DNA from: Numida meleagris
Taxonomy: Eukaryota; Chordata; Aves; Galliformes; Numididae
Length of the DNA: 64,000 nt
Assembly: GCF_002078875.1 (NCBI RefSeq)
Contig: NC_034414.1
Span: 25,826,637 to 25,890,636 of the forward strand
Reading direction: 5' to 3'
Part shown: positions 46,101 to 55,100 of the stretch, one piece after another
Numbering within the stretch: the first letter of the stretch is position 1
Layout: each line of letters starts with the position of its first letter
The notes under the pieces: model-generated
The model's input: the letters and a program-made list of their open reading frames with translations, nothing else
What the model was told of the DNA's origin: nothing
Database searches by the model: none
Made by a program: the position numbers and the translations under genes

Positions 46101-49100
46101 GACAGGGTGAGATTAGAGATATGGGACACCACTAGAAGTGTGTGTAAAATTAAAGGTGAGGAAAAACAGCAAAAAATTTAAGTGGGAAGGAAAAGGGGTG
46201 ATAGCCAAGGAGAGGTTATGCAAGGGAGGCAAGGTAGCAAAGAGAAAAAAACCAGAAGCTTCACAAACTTGAGTTATAAAGACATTTGAAAGCATCAGGG
46301 ATGAACAGCAAGTGAAACTATATGAGAAGATGGGGCAAATAAGAACAGGAAGAGGACTGATCACAGAGGAACTGGGTCAATGTTCTGTTCTTGAGAGTAA
46401 CACTTGCGGAAAGACAGGAGGGCAAAGATTGATGGAAATTTTAAGACACAGCTAGGAATCCCATCTCTGTGTCAAGGAAAACAACACCGGAAGGAAAAGC
46501 AATACACCTGGACTGGGATGTGGCAGATGAAAGAGAGAATCCGAGCACGGAAATAATATGCATTGTTTCAGGCTCTTTTCTGCCATGACAGTGAGGAGTA
46601 AACAGGAAAGAAGAGTGCAGACTGTGGGACTTAGCCAGAGTACATCTCACGGGGGGAAAAAAGCCAAACTGAAGTTTTGGAGAAAGCAGTGGGGAAGGTT
46701 TAAAATGAAAAAGAATAAACAAATGGCTACACAAGCCACAGAAATAGTGAACATTCAGTATCAAATTATGTGTTCCCAATGCCAGGCAATCATTAGATGT
46801 TTTGAATGTTTTCCCTACAGACCTCATGGTCCAGCAGATCCTTTTCCAAATGCAGGACCTTCTTAAGAGCAGCAGCAACATATTTCTGCCTTTTCAATAG
46901 AAAGTCTTGCTCTTGAATGCAGAGATCAAACCCTAAACGCACATCAAGGTGGTCTGGGCTGGAGCAGAGATCAGAAAAACAAATTCCATTATATTTGGTA
47001 GATAAGCAGTAATTTTCAGTACAAATAAACTTACTAAACCCACAAAATATTGCATTTACATGAAGATTTTTTCTTTCACTGCCTAACAGGTACTCAAAGC
47101 TGCCTGAAAGTGACGGAAAGAGGAACTTTTCTTAACAGTTATTTAAATAGTAATAAAATTATAATTAAAAAAACACTTAACAAAAGACATTCCTACAATT
47201 TCTGAGAAGTCTGCTCTCTACAGTCTCTTACCAGTCTTCTGCCTTTGCGTGTAAATCAAATCCTTTATCCTGGAAAGCAAGAATGCAAATAGTATAAGCA
47301 TGATAATCTGATTTAGCTCTCTTCCCTGCAGCCTCAGGAAGACTTTTATCTTGTGCTATCCTAGCAATGCAGATAAAAATTGGGAGCTCTGAATAATTCA
47401 GCTGTGTACATTAATTGTTCAGAATGGTTTATTGTCAGGGAATTTCCATAATTTCCAATGTTTATATGTGAATGCAACATCTGAGGAAAACTGCTGCTTA
47501 CCAGGAAAGTAATTATAATTTACACATTATACCTCCCTGCCAACATTACCTCTCCTGGGCTATAACAGGACAGACAGTGAGGCTAAAGCCATAGTACTAT
47601 TTTGATCAGCAGCCTTTGTTCCTCTTTTTCTGTTGTTATTCCCCACAAAAGCTGTCATCCTCTGATTCTATATGGATTTTCTTTAAGTGTGGATCTAAAA
47701 TTGCTTAGCAAAGAATAGTCAGCATCAGCAAGAGATTGGTGCACCTCCATTAGTGCATTTGCCTCACATACATGTAAGAAGAGGAAAAGCATGAAGTAGG
47801 GTCAGGGTGGAGTAACAACATCCTTTGTATTCCCACATCCATTCAAACAGAAGATGATACAACTTAGTCTTATTACCTGAAGACCCACCAGTATTTGATT
47901 GTGGCATTTGGTTTGCATAATTTCTTCATCAGAAACTACCCTGGAAATCATCAGAGCATTTCAAAATGACCAAATGAGTCCGGAGTTCCCAGCCTCCTCT
48001 GGCAGAAACTGAAGTCTCTGCTCTGCAGACCTTACTTGCCCCATTGCCATTAACCCACACCAGTACAATGAGGGTGGGACTCCCAATGCCATGCAGAGAA
48101 ACTAGGCTCACAGTAGACAGGTTCCACAGTAGGACCAGCCTTTCCAGTGGCAGGAAGATGCATTGGCAAGGATGGAGATGAGTTGGATACGACCTCTGTC
48201 ATATGGAGCTCCAATGGACTGTACAGTTCATTGGGGTTGCAAATGTCCATTCTCAGGTTTCTCAACCTCTCCCACAAAGGAACAGGCACTCACCTCTGCT
48301 AAGATCATGTTTTTTCCACTAGGAAGGGAATGAAGCTCCATGTTTTGACTGCCTGAGTTTGTACCACACAAATAGGAGTGCTGAAAATTCAATATAAAGG
48401 AAAGTTACTCCCTTTCCACAGATGCAAATTAATGTTTGCTCTTTATGGTCCGTGTTATTTTACATGCCACTATCATGCTTTATGAAGTCCAGTAATAACA
48501 TACATAGGAAGGAGGCGGTTTCTTCCCTGGTAGCATAACATCCAGTGTTGGCTGCTTGTATTTGGCATAGTGGAATTTGGCAGGATAGGGAGAACCAAAG
48601 ACCAGATCAGATCCCAGTGTAATATCTTGAGTGTCCTCATATGAGCCTTGCACTTTAAAGGAGAATTGTTTTTCTAAGAAAGAACACAGAAGCAGACACA
48701 GCAATTTTATCAAAACTGGAAACAAAAGTTCTAACAAAGTGTACCACAAGGCTGTTTTTATGGTTTGATTTGTTGTTTTGTTTTTTTTTCCCTCAATATT
48801 TCATTAAGCCAGTTACCTTCATAATATTAACAAGTTGTGATTTAAAAAGAGATGATAGAGAAGTAACCTCACTTGATAAAGATTTCCTCGCCTTTTTCTT
48901 CTTCTCAACCACCTGAACTTCCAAGCAGCAGATCTTGCGAGACTGTAAGAGACAGGAGCAATAAAACACCACATAGACAGGGAATTTCCCAGTTTGAGAT
49001 TCTTTTTCCCAGTCTAAGCTCCTACTGCTGTTGATAAAAATGCTACACAGGCAGTGCGCTGTGACCCAATGAAATCTTTTTCTCTAAGCCACAACCTTGA

Positions 49101-52100
49101 TTTCATATGCTGGCTGGAACAGGAGTCTCTGAGAAGCAAGACACAGCCAGGGCAAGGCTGGCAGGGTGGCATGGAAGGCCAGTGCTTTCAGAAGGGAGAA
49201 GGTAAGGACATGTACTGTGAGGCAAATGATGATGACGGAAACGACATTTCAGTGCTAACTTTGCAAAGCTGAAGCATGTGTTGGCCTGATCATTGTGAGT
49301 CAAGTGGAACAAGGATGGCAACAGAACAAGAAACATGATAAAACATAATGCTCACCACTAGTACTCCATTTGTAATGATGGTTTCAGGAGGGCCTGAACT
49401 AGGAAACAGGAAGAAAAATACATTTTTAATAACTCATTATAATTACAGTATAATTCATGAACTGCATCCCTCTCCTCATTTTCCTCATTTTTAGATATGT
49501 ATTGAATCTAAAAGAAAAAAATCCAGGAGACTCGTGGCACATGTTTCCTCATTGTACTGTCAAGGCACAGTTATCATCATACCAGCTGGTCCAGCCCTGG
49601 GGCTCAGCAAAATAAAGGTGCTGCAGAGCGAAACTATGTGGTGACTTCATACTGAGCCCCAAGCTGAGACTGCAGATGGTTTCACTGTTTTTGAAGAACT
49701 GTAGTTTGTCCAAGAACAGAAATGGGCTCTAGTTCAAGGATCCAGTGATTATTCCATATTCTGTTATGCTTTGAAGGGGGTGAGTTCTCCTGCAATTCTC
49801 AAAGACAAGTGCATAACAGAACAGCAATCCCAGTCTTCTGTCCCCAAATAATTTTCATTACAGTAGACAAAGAAAAGATTTTAGGGTATTTTTCCTGGCT
49901 GCCTGAAGTTCATGGAAGGTCATGCTGGTATGCACCAGTTCATCAGCTCATACCATAGATTCCATGGGAAACTGTGTTAGTCATCAGCATCACCAAAGAA
50001 TGATGCATTCTGGGCAATTACGCTAGATTGTTTCACGTCTCTGAATTGCCATTTCCTTTTGCTGCAGATTATAGAGTCATAGAATCATTTAGGTTGGAAA
50101 AGACCACTAAGAGCATTGAGTTCAATCATCAGCTCACCCCTACCATGCCCACTAACCCATGTCCCTCAGTGCCACATCTATGTGTTTCTTGAACACCCCC
50201 AGGGATGGTGATGCCACCACCTCCCTGGGTAGCACATTACGTTGCATTTCATGGTTACTCACATATTATCCAATGCAAATCCCACCTCTAGCTCCTCTTT
50301 CCTCTGAAAAATAAAGAAAGGAAAATACCTGAAACTGGTCTACTGGTGGTTTTCATAATGCAAGCTCTCATTCTTATAACATATGTGCACAAGTCGTTCA
50401 TGACTGGCAGTGCACTTAAAATATGTGTGCCTGTCACCTCATGCCTGACTGCCTTGGGTCTAAAAATCCTTTATGGATAGGACAAATCTGGATGCCCAGC
50501 AGAGAAGTTTTTGACAATGAAAATGGTGAGTTTGCCTTTTTTCTGGGATATCCACTGCACAACAAATCCCGGTGGAGACATTGCCTCATACTGAGTTTGC
50601 CAGCAAAGAGAACAAGGGACTGCTGAGGGGAGCAGCCAAACCATTCTGGTGCAAGGAGAGGAAAGGGTGGTATGCCAAGCAGTGGCGGAAGAGGACAACC
50701 ACTTCATCTGGCAGCAACCACTTTGTTGAGGGCACTGGGGCAGAGGTAATTCTGGTGTTAAGACTTCCTCCGTGGGCGGTGGAGCAGAGCATAATTCCTT
50801 GGTGGAAGACAGTGCCAGAGAGAGGAAAACACAAGTGGGGACAGAAGAGACAATGAATAGAGAATCAAGTACTGTAGTCTACTTTTTTCCTCAAAGGGTA
50901 CAAGAGTACTTATTGCATTGAAGACACTAAAAAGATACTAATAGAGGATAAAAAAATGCTATGAAGACCTGAAGATCATGAATTCTAACCACTGTAGCTG
51001 TAAAGTGCAGAAATGAAAGGCTTGGATACAGCACCCGTAATCACCTAGAAAGTAATGATCTGGATTATAACCAGCAGAACATTTCTATTTCTATTTCTTT
51101 CAAGGGCTGGTGGAAGTCCACACTCTACTCATCCGGTATTTCACAAAGAAAGGTTTAGATAAGGTATTTATTGATAATGAGCTGCAGAGTCTGGATGTGT
51201 GTAGCTAAGGTCAACTGGATGGTGCATGGCAGATGCACAAGAGACTAGGAGAGAAGTGAGAAGAAAAGGAGATGCTCTAGCTGAACACACAGGGAGATTT
51301 TTTTCATCTGTTAACCTCCAATTGCTGAATCCTGATATTTGGTTGCTAGAGTATGACGCTTGTCCCTGGAGAAAGGAGCCTGCCTGACACGTGTGATGCT
51401 CAGTGAAGCTACTGGGCTTGCCAGGGTGGGGGCATTTCACCTTCTGGCCAAAGAGAGCTAAACAGGCTCCAGAGAGGCCATTTTCAGCTGGTAGATGAAC
51501 AACCAGCAGCAGAGACTCCTCAAACACATAATTAGTCTTCATGGAATCAGACAGTACCACTCCCATGGATAACACGCGGGCTGGTTGGATTCAAAGCACT
51601 GATACGCAAGATCGCATATACAGGTGCAACAGGCTGATATGACAGCCTTGCATACAGATCAGCTTGGTGGCAGAGCATGGCACCAGCAACCCCACACAGC
51701 TACAGAACACATCCATCTTTCTCACACTTTCTGCCCAGAGTATGGGACTTTTTTTCACAGCACAGGACATTCCTTCATGTGCAAGGTGCCAGCACACCTA
51801 AGAGAGGTGGCAGTGCTTTATTTCAGTCCTCATGCCTTACAGTGTTGTTATTCTGGTCTCCCTGGGTAACATTAAAAGCACATGAAGGTTCTCCACAGAG
51901 ATGTGCAATGAAAATTCTCTCAGCACTGCAGTGCTGGTGGTAGCTGTGCTAGCAGTGATGCTTGGCACTGGATAAAGGTCCCAACACCCAGCCTTCAGGT
52001 CAGACAACACACCCCTGCAGCTACGCAGTACATCTTGTCCTTGCAGTATATTGGAACTTTTCAAATGCAACATTCAGAGACTCCCAGAACACTCTAAACG

Positions 52101-55100
52101 GGAACATTTCTTGTTGTGAAGCTGAATGACGTGAATTGGACACCTTATTCAAACAGTCATGCCACAGTCTGTAATTAGCAACTAGACTGGTTTGACATTT
52201 GGCTCTGATCACAGAGCCATTACTTCTTAATTATTAGGTTAAGTAGCAAGCGATGACAAAAGCACCACGTGATTTTTATTGGTGTGGACACACTCCTGCA
52301 GGATCCCTGATGGGGGCAGGCTCAACAAAGTGGCAATTTTGCAGAGGCATCTACAGTTTGTGGCCAAATGCATCAACACCCAACTTCAGTGTGCCTAGAG
52401 ATGCAGGAGTGAAGAGGCTTTCTCATGGCAGGGTGGAAAAATTTCCCCCTTTTATATGATTGGGAAATCCATACACAAGAAGGATAAAAAAAGACATTGA
52501 AAATAACATTTTAGAAGAAAAGCAGAAAAAAATTTCCTGTGAACAAATTCTATACCTTATTTGAGACCTCACCTGTGAATCGCACTTGAAATGCATGAAG
52601 ACTTGTTCTCCCAGGGAAAGTTTGGCTATATCGAAGTACACTGTGAAGAGGTGATCATCTTGAGTAACAACATCTTTATCATAGAGCCCCAACTCCAGCA
52701 CATTCTGAAAAGGGAAGTACAATAATGTTACAAGTTAAAGCAGTAGATCCATTTTTATTCCACTTCTGCAATGAGTGAGAGAAAGTAAAAAAAAAAAAAA
52801 AAATGAGAGCAGGAAGGGAAGGAAGTGGTGCAGAAATGAATTCCGTGTACACATCTACCTATAAAAAGGCATGAGGAGACAGTAGACATCTTGAAGGTGC
52901 ACATGGCAGAGTTATATACTTGTCTTTCATGGCATGGATAAGTATAATGAGGGTGCATGTTATTTTCACATATTTCTGCATATCTCTTTTCCTCTCTGGA
53001 TGATTACATTCATCTGCTCTGCAAAAAGATGAAACACAGCAGTGCTCCCTAGATCATAGTTAACAGAGAAATCCCAGCTAAGTACCTTGACCTGACTCTG
53101 GATTCTGAAGTAGAAGGTTTCATTCCAGACTGGATCTTTGCAGTTCTGGATGGTTTTAGTCTGAAATTTGTCAGCTGAAGCAGTTGGCAACCACAGGCTC
53201 ACATAGCAATCAGTCTGGCTTACTGCATGTTAAAAAAAACAAAGACATCTAAAGTGAAAATTTGCTCTAGAGGAAAGAACGACATGCACAACATGAAGGT
53301 CTGCTTTCAAAGAGAGGCGCTATGATACATAGTGAATAAATCCAACATAAACATTACAATTTAGGTAATAGGAATGGAGGAAAAAAGACTTGGAGAGGGA
53401 TATAAGTCTTCTCTGAATAAATGCAATTAGATATATAATCAATGCATTAAATCAAAGGGTTTTCTCCTCCTGTGTCATCAGTCAGTTTAGCTCAGAATAA
53501 AAAAAAAAAAAAAAAAGTCTGTGGCACCCCATACCACCATACAGACTGAAAGTTTGCTTATGGTTTCAGTACAAGCTAAATTTGAGGTAAGGCTACTCCA
53601 CTCCCCCTGTTTGTTCCATTATTCTAGTTAGTTTTTGTCTTTTGCTGCATGATTCTACTCCAGGGGAAAACATGGGAGACATTTCTACGTTTCCTGCTCT
53701 CAACACGCTACAGTATCTGTTTTGTCTGTCCCCTTTATGAATGCAGAAAATATGTGCAATAGGTACACCTGTGACCTTATAGATTTGTAGAATCATTAAG
53801 GTTGGAAAAGACAACTAAGATCACCTGGTCCAACCACCAACCCATCCGCACCATGCCCACTAAACAGAGACATTTCTGCACAGAATAGGACTAAAGTAAA
53901 GAGAAACATGCTGCTCATTGCTGGAACAAGCATGCCAGCAAGGGAATTTCTCCAGCCACAGAATAAATCTAGCAATTACTTTTCCTTGGAGTAGGACTAG
54001 CTAGTGCCCCATGAAGGGTAAGGGGTCCATACAGAGCACTACAGATACTTACAAACGTCTGCCTGGTGGATATTTCTTGCTCTTATGACTCTTACAGTCA
54101 GTAAGTAACACAGAGATGATTCTATCTGGAAGAAAAAAAAAAGCCACATGTAAATTTTTGGAATGAATGCTAAAAGTAAATAGCATGTTTAGGAGTTAGA
54201 AATGATCTGGAGAGAGATACCTAAACTGTAAACAGCTTAGCTGAATTTTCCTGTGTGATTAAGAAATGGCGAATACCTTGGTTTTTCTACTAGTATCTAA
54301 GCCATGTACTAGGCTGACAGGCTTCTCTACTGTTATAGGTCATGTGCAGATTTTTATAATTATGGTGAATTGCTTTGCTTTCTAGTTAAAATTCAGCTAC
54401 ACAGAGTGGTAAGATTCCGACTCAATTTGGGAGAGGAGATACTTCTTTCATTTCTAAGGTAGAAAATGAAAAGCTGCTTTAGGCTTCTTTCAAGTGATAA
54501 AATTACTATTGTGGGGATTGGCTCCCATCCAGCTATGACTCAAGTTCAGACTAGTGGGCTATGGACTATGATTTTTCCACATTCCTGCTCTTTTAAACAT
54601 ACAGTATTCCCAGTGCTGCATCAGTGTTTACAGATCAAATATAATGTATGTATGGAATCATAGAATCATTAAGGTTGGAAAAGACCACTATGATCATCTA
54701 GTTCATCACCATTATGCTCACTAACCATGTCCCTCAGTGCCACATGTCCTCGTGGTGTCTCCCATAATGTTTAGGCCAGCTGTAGCTGGGGCTAATAAAT
54801 GTATGTTATCCATAACGGGGGCATTTAGCAAGTATGCTTGTGAAGAGCCAGATAAAACAAGCCGTCATGTAACACCAAAACATCAAGTCCTGCGGAAAGC
54901 CAAGAGCATTGGTACTGTTCAGCTGCACAGCTGGTGACTGGGTGTTTACACTGACAGGGTCAAACCATAGATCAGAATCCAGAGAGCAGCACTGGATGAG
55001 ACAATCCATTTGCGTTTGTGTCTAAAACCTAATTCTAAAGGCAAAGCAAAAAGGGAGGCACAAGCAGAAAAAGTGTGGTATGGAGTCAACATGTATAAGG

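Larger units (their letters stand above)
40166..53085 (-). other. Introns of gene B
   Basis: Introns range from about 170 bases to 2.27 kb (50304-52572). They hold the CR1 copies listed separately. A 135-codon minus-strand open frame (51168-51575) in intron 4 lacks any recognised domain or plausible splice role. The rest shows nothing further. Confidence 0.6.

Noticed and set aside
46441..46881. 146-codon minus-strand open frame
   Set aside because: It overlaps gene B exon 11 in another frame and runs into intron; exon 11 in the correct frame explains the region.
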